A DNA stretch of 64,000 nucleotides from Dolomedes plantarius (lineage: Eukaryota; Arthropoda; Arachnida; Araneae; Dolomedidae), in NCBI GenBank assembly GCA_907164885.2, contig OU015494.1, positions 3,423,223-3,487,222 on the forward strand. Reading direction: 5' to 3'. Shown here piece after piece: positions 34,356 to 43,251 of the stretch (its first letter is position 1; every line of letters starts with the position of its first letter). The position numbers and the translations under genes were made by a program. Below the pieces are notes generated by a model. That model saw nothing but the letters and a program-made list of their open reading frames with translations, had not been told where the DNA came from and did not search any database.

Positions 34356-34636
34356 GCAGGCCCTAAAGTTAATTCGTAAACAACTATTTTTCTTTAACTT
34401 GAGGGTGACTTTGATCTAAAATAGCAGAGCACAACGCGAAAGCTTTGTGATATGTGAGAAGCTAAGCGTCGAAGGTATAAACAAAAAGTAAAGGCCCTGA
34501 ATTTATGAAATTCTATATTTGGGGGGGGCCTATTTGTATATATATATAATATTTAGTGTTTTAAATACTGTCTTGCATTTTTTTTATATGCTTATATATA
34601 TATATAGATTTACATACTGTACTTGTAACTTAAAAC

Positions 34637-37450
34637 ATGGCCTCTTTACAACCCCATATGGCTATAGATAAATTGACCGAGGAAAATTTCCATACCTGGG
34701 TAGCAGATATTAAATTTGTACTAATATCCCTTAATGCGTGGGACATTGTGAATAACCGCGAAACTAAACCGATAGCAAGTGCGGAAAATTTAGCTGAGGT
34801 AAGGGACTTTGAAAGAAGAACCCGACTCGCTTTATCTACAATCTTTTTAAACCTATCCCCTGCGTTTAAGTCGGTCGTGGAACATTGTACCACCCCCCAG
34901 GACACATGGTCAACCCTAAATAGGCATTTTCAGCCTGACAGTCGTAGCCGGCACATGCAATTATTTACCGAACTGGTTAATTGTAAGCCCTACGCTAGCG
35001 AGAAAATTAACATGTTTGCGGCACGAATCCGCAAGTTAAACGAAAGCCTAAAGGGAATAAATCAAGAAATAAATGAGACTTACCTCTGTTTCCAGCTAAT
35101 CCGGTACTTACCATCGGAGTTTGATCACTTAGTGCAAACTATACTTCGTTGGAAAGATGCGGAATTTAAATTTGAAGCCATCCTAACTGAACTAGTCGCC
35201 GAAGAAACCCGAATTAGCGTGCAGAGACAGGATAAGCGTGAAAACGCTACTTGCGAAACGCAGAACACCTTTTCGGGTCGGCATAATTCTCGAAGTTGGA
35301 ATAAAGACAATTTCCGACCGAAAACTCCATCGAGAAGCCCTTCTCCCAACAAACAAGTCCATTTTGGGAAATACCCAAGTGGGAAATCACCGGGGCGTAG
35401 AAAATCTAAACGCTCGTTCCGGCGAAACTCACCAAATAATGAAAAACCCCAGAGCCATTATACTGTAGAAGCCCTATTTACATCTCACAGTAATCCAGGT
35501 GACTGGGTCGTCGACTCAGCGGCAACCCATCATTTTTGTAAGGATAAATTCCTATTTGATGGACCCCTTGAGGATGTAAATGATAGGAGCCTAGCAGTTG
35601 CTACTAGGGGAAAGCCTATCCCTATCAAGCAAAGAGGGCCAGTCGACCTACTTTGTAAGGGCGAGAAACGCGCCATTACGCTTATGCGTGCATTGTATGT
35701 ACCATCTCTAAGGCGCAATATAGTTTCATTACCTTTACTTGACGAAGATGGATTTACTTTTGAAGGGGGAAATGGACAACTCCACGTTTACGATAAAGAT
35801 GGAAAAGGTTATTTCACAGCTCGCAAACAGGGGGGAATTTTTTATGCAAAACAGCAGCTAACCCCAGAACAAGCTGCGAGAAAGAAAGCTTACCAACACG
35901 AGAAAGAAACTCAATCGAAGAAAGGTAAGGCTTACGAAACTACAGCTAAAAAGAAACGAAATACCCTAAGCAAAAGTAATCAAAAACCTGCCAGTGCATT
36001 GAGCAGATGGCACCGCAGAATGGGCCATATGAACCCTGAACTAATCAGCCAGTCTTTTACAAATAAAAGTGTCAGGGGTGCTCAGGAGGTAAAATCATCC
36101 AAACTTTTTTGCGAGGATTGCAGGTTAAATAAAGCTAAACGGGTGACATTTAAACCAATCGGCCAAACTAGGTCAACGAAACCCCTAGAACTTTTACATC
36201 TAGATTTGTGGGGACCTGCTTCAACGACGGGATATGCAGGAGAGAGGTATTTTTTGAGTATCACCGATGATCACTCAAGGAAAATCGCCCTGTATCCGAT
36301 TAAAGATAAGACAGCTACTTTTCCCACCTTTTTAAATCATGTGAAACGTGCCGAAAGATTCCTTTCAACTAAGCTCAAAGCTATCAGAACTGACAATGGT
36401 AAGGAGTTTGACAACTCACAATTCCAAGAGTATTGCCGTACGAATGGTGTGGCCCACGAATTTACAGATATTTATTCGCCTGAAATGAATGGAGTAGCAG
36501 AGAGGTTGAACCAGACAATAGGGAATACCCTCCGCACGATCCTAAATTCAAGTAAGGTTCCAGTAAAATTTTGGCCAGAAGCCGTCCGCTATGCGGCCTA
36601 CAATTGGAATAGAGTGTGCCGTAGAAACCAGACGAAAATACCGTTTGAGAAATACGGAAAGTTCAAACCCTCCATTAGTCACCTTAAACCATTCGGGTCA
36701 GTTTGTTTTGTGGGTGTGCCGAAGCAACACCGAACCAAATTTGATCCCAGAGCTAATAAGGGAGTTCTTGTAGGCTACGCATGTAGGATTAAAGGGTACA
36801 GAGTGTTGTTCCCAGAAACTGGGCGAATAGTCGAAACCCGGAATGTTAGCTTTGCTGAAGATGAACTAAATTTTTATCAATTGAAAGCTAAGCAGACTAA
36901 CAATGGAGCAGTGCTGGGCGGCCATCCAGAAACTACCATATACTCACTTCACAACCCGGAGCTTGAGACGGTGGTAATCCCACATATGGATTCGCGCCGA
37001 GTACATACCCGGAGTTACCAGCAGGATCCCAGACCAGGCCCTAGTTATGCAGTTCAAACTGATGAAGCAAGTGAGGACGAATCAGACAGAGAACTATACG
37101 TCCAAACACCTAGACTCCGAGTCGCTAAGTGGACAAGGGAAGCCGTTCCGAGACCAGATGGAAAGCGGACCGATATATACTATCGAGAAGTTAAAAGGCA
37201 AGGGGGCAAGAGCCACATATTGCGAAGCCTCAAGGAACTCAAGCAATACTGTAAAAAGCATAAAATTGAGTACCAGCCTGAATACTTCAACTTTAGCGGT
37301 AAGAATGGTAGGACGGGCCCTGTTGCAACCCCTCAGCGACAGGTGATTGATGATGATAGCGATCTGGAATCTGAAAGTCAGACGGAAAATGAAGAAATCA
37401 ACTACTTTTCCGCCTATGACACTTCCGAAAGTGAGACTGACACAGCATGA
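34637..37450 (+). CDS. Copia-B Gag-protease-integrase-MBD polyprotein
   Basis: 937 residues, intact. Gag (1-200) has the UBN2-type start (MASLQPHMAIDKLTEENFHTW) and WSTLNRHFQPDSRSRHMQL. Residues 205-280 are Arg/Ser/Lys-rich with no CX2CX4HX4C zinc knuckle, unlike copia-D. Protease: active-site Asp293 in WVVDSAATHHF. The integrase zinc-binding part has H459, H464, C492 and C495; its catalytic triad is D523, D586 and E622 with 35 residues between the last two. Residues 832-888 form an MBD-like module (WTREAVPRPDGKRTDIYY, LRSLKELKQYC, YFNFSG). An acidic tail then runs to a TGA followed by CTAG. Expected to assemble virus-like particles and integrate cDNA; the MBD may guide integration. The start is the first ATG after the leader, at the usual Gag start. 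Confidence 0.96.
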   Translation: MASLQPHMAIDKLTEENFHTWVADIKFVLISLNAWDIVNNRETKPIASAENLAEVRDFERRTRLALSTIFLNLSPAFKSVVEHCTTPQDTWSTLNRHFQPDSRSRHMQLFTELVNCKPYASEKINMFAARIRKLNESLKGINQEINETYLCFQLIRYLPSEFDHLVQTILRWKDAEFKFEAILTELVAEETRISVQRQDKRENATCETQNTFSGRHNSRSWNKDNFRPKTPSRSPSPNKQVHFGKYPSGKSPGRRKSKRSFRRNSPNNEKPQSHYTVEALFTSHSNPGDWVVDSAATHHFCKDKFLFDGPLEDVNDRSLAVATRGKPIPIKQRGPVDLLCKGEKRAITLMRALYVPSLRRNIVSLPLLDEDGFTFEGGNGQLHVYDKDGKGYFTARKQGGIFYAKQQLTPEQAARKKAYQHEKETQSKKGKAYETTAKKKRNTLSKSNQKPASALSRWHRRMGHMNPELISQSFTNKSVRGAQEVKSSKLFCEDCRLNKAKRVTFKPIGQTRSTKPLELLHLDLWGPASTTGYAGERYFLSITDDHSRKIALYPIKDKTATFPTFLNHVKRAERFLSTKLKAIRTDNGKEFDNSQFQEYCRTNGVAHEFTDIYSPEMNGVAERLNQTIGNTLRTILNSSKVPVKFWPEAVRYAAYNWNRVCRRNQTKIPFEKYGKFKPSISHLKPFGSVCFVGVPKQHRTKFDPRANKGVLVGYACRIKGYRVLFPETGRIVETRNVSFAEDELNFYQLKAKQTNNGAVLGGHPETTIYSLHNPELETVVIPHMDSRRVHTRSYQQDPRPGPSYAVQTDEASEDESDRELYVQTPRLRVAKWTREAVPRPDGKRTDIYYREVKRQGGKSHILRSLKELKQYCKKHKIEYQPEYFNFSGKNGRTGPVATPQRQVIDDDSDLESESQTENEEINYFSAYDTSESETDTA

Positions 37451-37454
37451 CTAG
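37448..37454 (+). promoter_or_regulatory. Candidate stop-codon readthrough site, TGA CTAG (copia-B)
   Basis: The TGA ends the 937-residue frame, and the same frame stays open for 495 codons beyond it into RT-RNase H. CTAG follows the TGA directly. In an element this young, with otherwise intact frames, a random stop is unlikely. The same heptamer is in copia-A, -C and -D. No ATG lies between the TGA and 37526. Confidence 0.85.
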
Positions 37455-38938
37455 AAACTGTAGTCATCCCGAAAACCTTTAAACAAGCATTCAAAAGTAA
37501 AGAATCTAAGCTATGGAAGAAAGCGATGGAAGAAGAATTAAAAGTGTTAAGTGAAAGGGGTGCATGGAGCCTAGTACCGCCACACTCAAAGTACAAGCCT
37601 CTCGGTTGTCGGTGGGTTTTTACAACCAAAACCGATGAGCATGGAAATGTGGTAAGATACAAAGCGAGGCTCGTAGCACAAGGCTACAAACAGGTAAAGG
37701 GAGAATCCTATGATGAAACTTTTTCACCTGTAGTCAATTTCACCCTTATACGCCTATTTTTCTCCATGCTAGTTTCCAACCTAAAGTGGTATCACCTCCA
37801 GTTAGACATCAAATGCGCGTATTTATACGCACCCTTATCTGAAACCATTACTATTACCCAACCACCCGGTTTCGTAGAAAAAGGAAAAGAAAGCTACCTC
37901 TGTCTACTAAAGAAAGCCCTTTATGGCTTACACCAGAGCGGAAGGGTATGGTTTTATGAAATCGAGAATATATTACTTGAAAATAATTTTAAGAAAATTA
38001 ACTGGGCTAACTGTGTTTACCATTTATCAAATAATCTAATTTTACTTTTATACGTAGACGATATAGTTCTTTTTGGAAAAACTAAAACCCATATTGAAGC
38101 AGCAGTTAAAATTCTGCAGAAGTGTTTCGACATTAAAATACTTGGTCAAACTTCTAAGTTATTGGGGGTTGAATTCGAATTCAATCGAAAACAAGTTTTC
38201 ATTCACCAAACCCAATACATAGATCAAGTTGCTAAACGCTTCAAAACCTTCAATATCCCAATTGTATCCTTACCCATAGCTAAAGGAACAATATATACCA
38301 AATTACAAAGCCCTACATCTGAACCTGAATTAACGGAAATATCAAAACTACCGTATCGAAATATTCTAGGGTGTTTAGCATTTATCGCAAGTCGAACTAG
38401 ACCCGACATTGCGTATGCTGTAAATATCTTCAGTCAGTTTCAGTCTAACCCAGGATTTGCTCACTGGTACGGTCTATTGAAGCTATTAGGGTATGTAATA
38501 GGTACAAAAGATTTAAAGCTAAATATTTCCTCTACCACTAATGAATTAACAGCTTACAGTGATAGCGATTTTGCCGCCAATCGAGACGACCGAGTTTCAA
38601 TTTCCGGTCAACTCATTTTACTAGATAAATCGCCTATATTCTGGCGAACTGGCAAGCAAAAGGCCATAGCGCTGTCAACTATGGAAGCTGAATTCATGGC
38701 TATAACAGAAACCAGCAAGGAAATACTGTGGATCAACCGTATAATGCAAGAATGCGAAAAATTGAAGATAATCAAGCTAGCTAGATCCAAACCCCTTATC
38801 AGAACGGATAACTTATCTGCAATAGACTTCTTAAAATCGCCGATTGAAAATAGTCGCACTAAGCATATTCATATAAAGCTTCTTTTTGTGCGTGATCTCC
38901 TTCTAAAAGAAGTTTTTCGAGATAAAATTCGTGCCTAG
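37451..38938 (+). CDS. Copia-B reverse transcriptase and RNase H
   Basis: Copies element RNA into DNA and degrades the RNA. RVT_2 domain: GCRWVFTTKTDEHGNVVRYK, LVAQGYKQVKGESYDETF, YGLHQSGRVWFYEI and the catalytic YVDD (38051-38062). RNase H: YSDSDFAANRDD, LSTMEAEFMAITE and SPIENSRTKHIHIK. The frame is continuous with the Gag-PR-IN-MBD frame across the TGA at 37448, so I start it right after that codon; an internal start at 37526 is the alternative but that ATG is not conserved between copies. One extra base near 38918 shifts the frame so that it ends early at 38938; the normal family C-terminus continues in the next frame to a stop at 39027-39029. Whether the truncated RNase H works is unknown. 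Confidence 0.94.
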   Translation, partial: LETVVIPKTFKQAFKSKESKLWKKAMEEELKVLSERGAWSLVPPHSKYKPLGCRWVFTTKTDEHGNVVRYKARLVAQGYKQVKGESYDETFSPVVNFTLIRLFFSMLVSNLKWYHLQLDIKCAYLYAPLSETITITQPPGFVEKGKESYLCLLKKALYGLHQSGRVWFYEIENILLENNFKKINWANCVYHLSNNLILLLYVDDIVLFGKTKTHIEAAVKILQKCFDIKILGQTSKLLGVEFEFNRKQVFIHQTQYIDQVAKRFKTFNIPIVSLPIAKGTIYTKLQSPTSEPELTEISKLPYRNILGCLAFIASRTRPDIAYAVNIFSQFQSNPGFAHWYGLLKLLGYVIGTKDLKLNISSTTNELTAYSDSDFAANRDDRVSISGQLILLDKSPIFWRTGKQKAIALSTMEAEFMAITETSKEILWINRIMQECEKLKIIKLARSKPLIRTDNLSAIDFLKSPIENSRTKHIHIKLLFVRDLLLKEVFRDKIRA

Positions 38939-39825
38939 CAAAAAGAATCTAGCAGATCCGTTCACAAAACCAAAAACAAAAACAGACTTTTCAGCCTTTA
39001 AACAAATAATTTTTAAATCAGAAACTTGAAAGCTAGAAACTTAAAGTAAATTCCTAACTCTAATAAACCGAATTTCCTTAAAATAAGCCTTATCCTTGAG
39101 ACTAGGACGGTTATTAATATGAGTTATATTACTTTCCATTATTTTCTGTTTACGGAACTAACGGCCATTGTTTCGGGTTAGTTCTATGAGAACCTTCTTT
39201 CTCCCACATAATTTGGGAGGGGTTCGCTTAAGTGTTTTCCAGTGGTAATGTGTTTATACATTCTGCATTTTGTCGCATGTGTATTTAATAGTAACTTTAC
39301 CCTTGCATATATTCTGTACTGTGTTTATATATGTACGTTTATGTCTCTATCTAGCATTGTGTTTATATCTACATACTAGCAATAACTGTTTCTATTTTTC
39401 CGTACTGTGTCTATACTTTAATATATTTACTAGTACGTTGTTTGTGACAAGCAAATTGTAATCAATTTTAATATATTCTTAAAGTTTTATGCTATTTAAA
39501 CATCGGAGGGTATGTTATACGCAAATGTTTTTTTTTCGCATGATTGTGTGTATGAAAGTGGGCCCACGAATGTTTTGAATTTTTGTCTGGAAAAATACTG
39601 CGTGTGTATACTTTGCCCTACCTGTTGATGAATTGTATTGCATATTATTTGCCTATTGAATATTGCATATTGAATTGTATTGCATAATTGTTAAGGATTA
39701 TAAGCTATTTTTATAGAAACATGTCAACAGAATATTTATTGTATGTTTATACAAGCGACTTACCCTTACTGTTTTGCAAAAACATGTAACTTAACCACGT
39801 GCATGTGTTGGTGCTCATTTCTGTA

Positions 39826-39838
39826 AAGGGGGGGCAGT
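39826..39838 (+). other. Copia-B polypurine tract
   Basis: AAAGGGGGGGCAGT lies directly before the 3' LTR. The 3' UTR from 39030 is AT-rich, about 800 bp, with no coding signal. Confidence 0.85.
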
Positions 39839-40801
39839 TGTTAGGGAAAATCCCGATTAGCTTTCCTCTTCTTCCCCTAACCTTCCAGCCACGTAGCAAG
39901 AGCGATGTATTTACATCATTTCCCACCTCCACAGCAATGTGTAAGCATCGTCAGACGCCAGTTGCGTCATGCCAGCTTAACGACGTCATTCATCCAACGA
40001 TGACGCCATACCATCAGTTAAGAGTGACGTCAACGCACATCGCGTAAAAATTAGCATAATTAACCTTGCTATTCTCCTGCCACGAGGGAGCGCGGCGGTC
40101 GACGCCGGTATAAATACCCAGCCCGATCACTTAGACGAAGTAGTATTCGACGTTGTAGTAGACGGTAGTATTAGACGGTGCGGGTGAGTGATAGTTGCTG
40201 GGAACCGATGAGGAGATGATCTAGCACGACTCAGCGCAGCTCGTTTTGAAAGCCAGGCTCTACAGAGGACCCGTATTAGGAGGCGGCGACCAACTTGCCA
40301 GCAGTGCACTGATGCTCTAGTCGTCTCGACCTTGCATGCCCGCAGGTAGCCACGGGATGGTTTTTGTGCCAGGAAGGCACTATCTACTTTAAGTGTTTTT
40401 TTTTACCACGATGGTAAAACCTTGCCTCGACCAACTGTGAGTACTATTTTATTTTCTTCTACACCTCGGCGAGAACACCCGAAAGCCAACGTTTTTGAAT
40501 AACACTACGAGCTGTGTAGTGCGTCTGTAAACAAGACACTTTAATGTCGTTTTACTAAATAAATGTATTTTTTATTTTACCTAAACCTTCGTACGTCCTT
40601 TTAACATCTTGCATATCACACAACAAAGCTAGCTAGCGTTGCTCTGACTATATCTAAAGATTAAGAGTCCAACCTTCCCTGCTAGCCAGTACGACTCTGC
40701 ACTCTTAGCTATCAGGAAAGTTTGGGGCATTCCTGCCCCCAAATCCTAACTAATTTTTGGTTGGGAGAGCCGCCAGGTTCTAGCGGCTCAATTCCGTAAC
40801 A
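39839..40801 (+). repeat. Copia-B 3' LTR
   Basis: 963 bp, partner of the 5' LTR; AATAAA at 40558-40563. Followed by the TTCCG duplication. Confidence 0.97.
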
Positions 40802-40960
40802 TTCCGTAGCTTGCTACTGCTGGCTTGTGGCTTTCGCTTTTGGCTCCCACCCTGTCACCGTGAGTTCGATTCCCACTGGTGCGTTGTTTCACCTCCTGCA
40901 CTCGCGGAGGTTCAACTCCGGCTATTCTGCTATTTAAAATCTCAACTTAGTCTTAACTTA
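40802..40960 (+). repeat. tRNA-related repeat, copy 1, body
   Basis: Continues the repeat interrupted by copia-B. It contains a B-box-like GAGTTCGATTCC (about 40861) and a second GAGGTTCAACTCC (about 40907), so it is tRNA-derived, but the tRNA part is unlike that of copy 2 at 45155. Confidence 0.55.
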
Positions 40961-41279
40961 ATGTTTTCTCCTAGTTTATTAATTCTTAATATTTATTCAA
41001 TCTTTTTTTATTTGGTGATAATATGAATACAGTTAGTTGTAATTTTAATTCTAAGCTTTAGCTTTGTGGCAAAGTTTTCACTCGTCATTTCAGTTTGAAA
41101 AGGCATTTGAAAGAAAATTGTAACCTGTGTGTAATAAATGAGATTTTAAGGTATGTGCCTATCTTTTGGGCACTTTTTTTATAAAAATGTGACATTTTTA
41201 TTAAACACATGTTTTTAGTTAAAACAGGGAACAAATCTATGGATTGCCAAACCTTCTATAGCAAAATCTAACCAATATA

Positions 41280-42712
41280 CACTGCTCAAAACAATTAGGG
41301 GAGCACATGGTTTTAACGAAATTACGCAAATACTTACACCGATAAGTAACATAAAATAAATCATCCATAATTTAAAGCCTAGCAGGAAACAGAAGAAGAA
41401 AACTTCATATGCAAATCAAAGTTCATGACATCAAAAACCAGAAAAAGAACACAAGGGCGGAAATCGGGATGTTGCAGAAACGTCTGTTTCACTGCCTTAA
41501 CTGTGAAATTCGATTGCTCAGTTATTCTTTTTGAGAAAAGGTGACTTGAAAATGTCTCAACAACGTGATTTGCCGGAATCCATGGCATGACGTATTATAG
41601 GCAGACTTGAATCCGGGCAAACACAACGTAGTATCGCGGACGCTGTTGGAGTCGCCAGAAGTGTCGTTGCAAGGCTGTGGAATCGATTCCAAGAAACAGG
41701 GAATGTTAGACGTCGACCAGGGCAAGGTCGGCCACGCGCCACTACAGCAACTGATGACCGGTATATACTGTTAACAGCTCGTCGAAACAGAACAGACAAT
41801 GCTACTCAGCTGCAAACACAGTTGCTCTTGGCAACAGGACGAAGGGTGTCCAGCCAAACAGTACGTAATAGGCTTCATCAGGGAGGTCTCTGTGCACGCA
41901 GGCCAATGGTCAGCATTCCGTTGACCTCACGCCATCGTGCGGCCCGAAGAAGATGGGCTGCTGAACATCGAGATTGGGAGCAACATGATTGGAGCCAAGT
42001 GCTGTTTACAGACGAGTCCCGATTCAGTCTGGAGTGTGACACCCGACGTGTTTTGGTATGGAGGGAAAGGGACACGCGAAATAACCCCACATTCGTTCGT
42101 GAAAGGTCACAATACAGACGAGCTGGTTTTATGGTATGGGATGGAATCAGCATAGGTGGACGTACGGACCTGAATATCATTCGGAATGGTACTTTGACGG
42201 CCCGAAGGTATGCAGACGAGATACTGAGACCTCATGTCATACCTTACGCTGCAGCCATTGGAGATTCCTTTGTTTTCCAGCATGATAATGCCAGACCGCA
42301 TACAGCTCGTCTTGTGGAGAACATGCTTGAAGCTGAAACAATACAGCGTATGGAATGGCCAGCGTGCTCTCCTGATCTGAATCCAATCGAGCATGTTTGG
42401 GATATGCTCGGATAACGCATTGCTGCGAGACCAAGGCCTCCTTTTACTCTCCGAGACTTGGATATTGCACTTCTTGAGGAGTGGAACAGTATTCCCCAAA
42501 GTCTTATTGATAACATCATCGCATCCATGGAAAACAGGTGTGAAGCAGTCTTAGCTGTTCGAGGAGACCACGCGCCATATTTAAAATCTTGCATCATTTC
42601 TAAACAATACCTTTTTTTATCGTTTACATGTAACCGAATGGTCGCCCAAAATCATCTTTTCATGTTTTTTCCATATTTTCAAAGAATTGAAGCTTAATTA
42701 CAAAATAGAGTT
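41280..42712 (+). mobile_element. Tc1-type transposon (third family), right end lost
   Basis: Begins CACTGCTCAAAACAATTAGG after TA (41278-41279) and carries a nearly complete transposase. No inverted partner of the left terminus follows the gene; at 42713 the sequence changes to another repeat. Confidence 0.82.
41552..42597 (+). pseudogene. Tc1 transposase (DD34E), two nonsense mutations
   Basis: One frame runs the full length from ATG at 41552 (MSQQRDLPESMA). Landmarks: RIIGRLESGQTQRSIADAVG and VARLWNRF (helix-turn-helix), SSQTVRNRLHQGGLCARRP (second HTH), LFTDESRFSLECD (first Asp), FMVWDGISIGGRTDL, VFQHDNARPHTARL (second Asp) and SPDLNPIEHVWDML (Glu, 34 residues after the second Asp). TGA at 41588-41590 and TAA at 42413-42415 are the only breaks, so this copy died recently. 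It ends near RGDHAPY at 42575. Confidence 0.93.
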
Positions 42713-42762
42713 GAAAAAATAACGTAAGGAACTTCATTCCTGATGGGGGTCCCCCGACCGCA
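42713..42762 (+). repeat. Short repeat shared with 45378-45430
   Basis: GAGTTGAAAAAATAACGTAA, then GGAACTTCATTCC and CCCCCGACCGCACAATTTTT. The same string of motifs is at 45378-45430. Reverse-complemented, its GGAACGAAGTTCYTTACGT core equals the start of the tRNA-related repeat. Confidence 0.75.
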
Positions 42763-42831
42763 CAATTTTTTTTCCTACATACCTTTTGAGTTTCTTAATT
42801 CGTTCTCTTCTAATTTTCCTTCTGTCAATTA

Positions 42832-43169
42832 TGCTTACTCCACACCAACGGTGACAGAGAGGCAAATCATGTACTTCGTTGATCGAAAATCATGTAATTA
42901 GTACCTTCGTTGTTGCGCATGCGTATTACGAACAAATTTTTACTTCCCCCGGTTCGTCTCCGTTTCTGGTCTCTGCGGTTTCAAGTTGGAAAAAGTTCAA
43001 CTTTTGTCTGCCGCAATGCTCGACAGCCAATCAGAATAGAAAGAGAAGATATGCGCCTACGCAAATAAATTGCCTCTTCTCCCCGTCTCCTAGCGGTGTG
43101 AAGGCCACACAGACAGGTGGCAAAATGTGCCTGTCTTTCGTTGCTACCGCCGTTGGTGTGGAGTAAGCA
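42832..43169. mobile_element. PIF/Harbinger-like MITE, 338 bp
   Basis: Inverted ends TGCTTACTCCACACCAACGG are flanked by TTA (42829-42831 and 43170-43172), the 3-bp duplication typical of PIF/Harbinger. GC-rich non-coding interior; the 95-codon frame at 42879-43166 runs through the inverted repeat and is not a gene. Confidence 0.75.
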
Positions 43170-43251
43170 TTACTGTAATTCTTTATCACTAGTCAGACCA
43201 ACATCCTGAAGTGCGGGGCGCTTGAAGTTGTTGAAGCGATTTTGTTACACT

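Larger units (their letters stand above)
33377..40801 (+). mobile_element. Copia-B: nearly intact Ty1/copia (Tnt1-like) element
   Basis: 7,425 bp with LTRs of 964 and 963 bp, flanked by a 5-bp duplication TTCCG (33372-33376 and 40802-40806). The order is LTR, primer-binding site, gag-protease-integrase-MBD frame, TGA CTAG, RT-RNase H frame, polypurine tract, LTR. By eye the LTRs differ by one substitution (near 33603/40065) and one T in a T-run, so insertion is recent. The only evident coding damage is one extra base near 38918 close to the end of RNase H. Confidence 0.97.

Noticed and set aside
35513..35521. Protease motif DSA/DTA instead of DSG as a novelty
   Set aside because: The same DTA form is known from tobacco Tnt1, so it is a lineage trait.
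37448..37450. TGA at the end of the copia-B Gag-PR-IN frame as a random inactivating mutation
   Set aside because: The same TGA with the same CTAG follows at the same place in three other diverged copies, and copia-B is otherwise almost intact.
37526..37528. Internal ATG as the natural start of a separate RT gene
   Set aside because: The ATG is not at the same position in the other copies, and the frame is open back to the TGA with family-typical residues before the ATG.
38911..38938. Programmed frameshift at the end of copia-B RNase H
   Set aside because: It is in the last part of the protein and not shared with other copies; an ordinary indel explains it.
42879..43166. 95-codon frame inside the 338-bp MITE
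   Set aside because: It runs through the inverted repeat of a non-autonomous element and resembles no protein.
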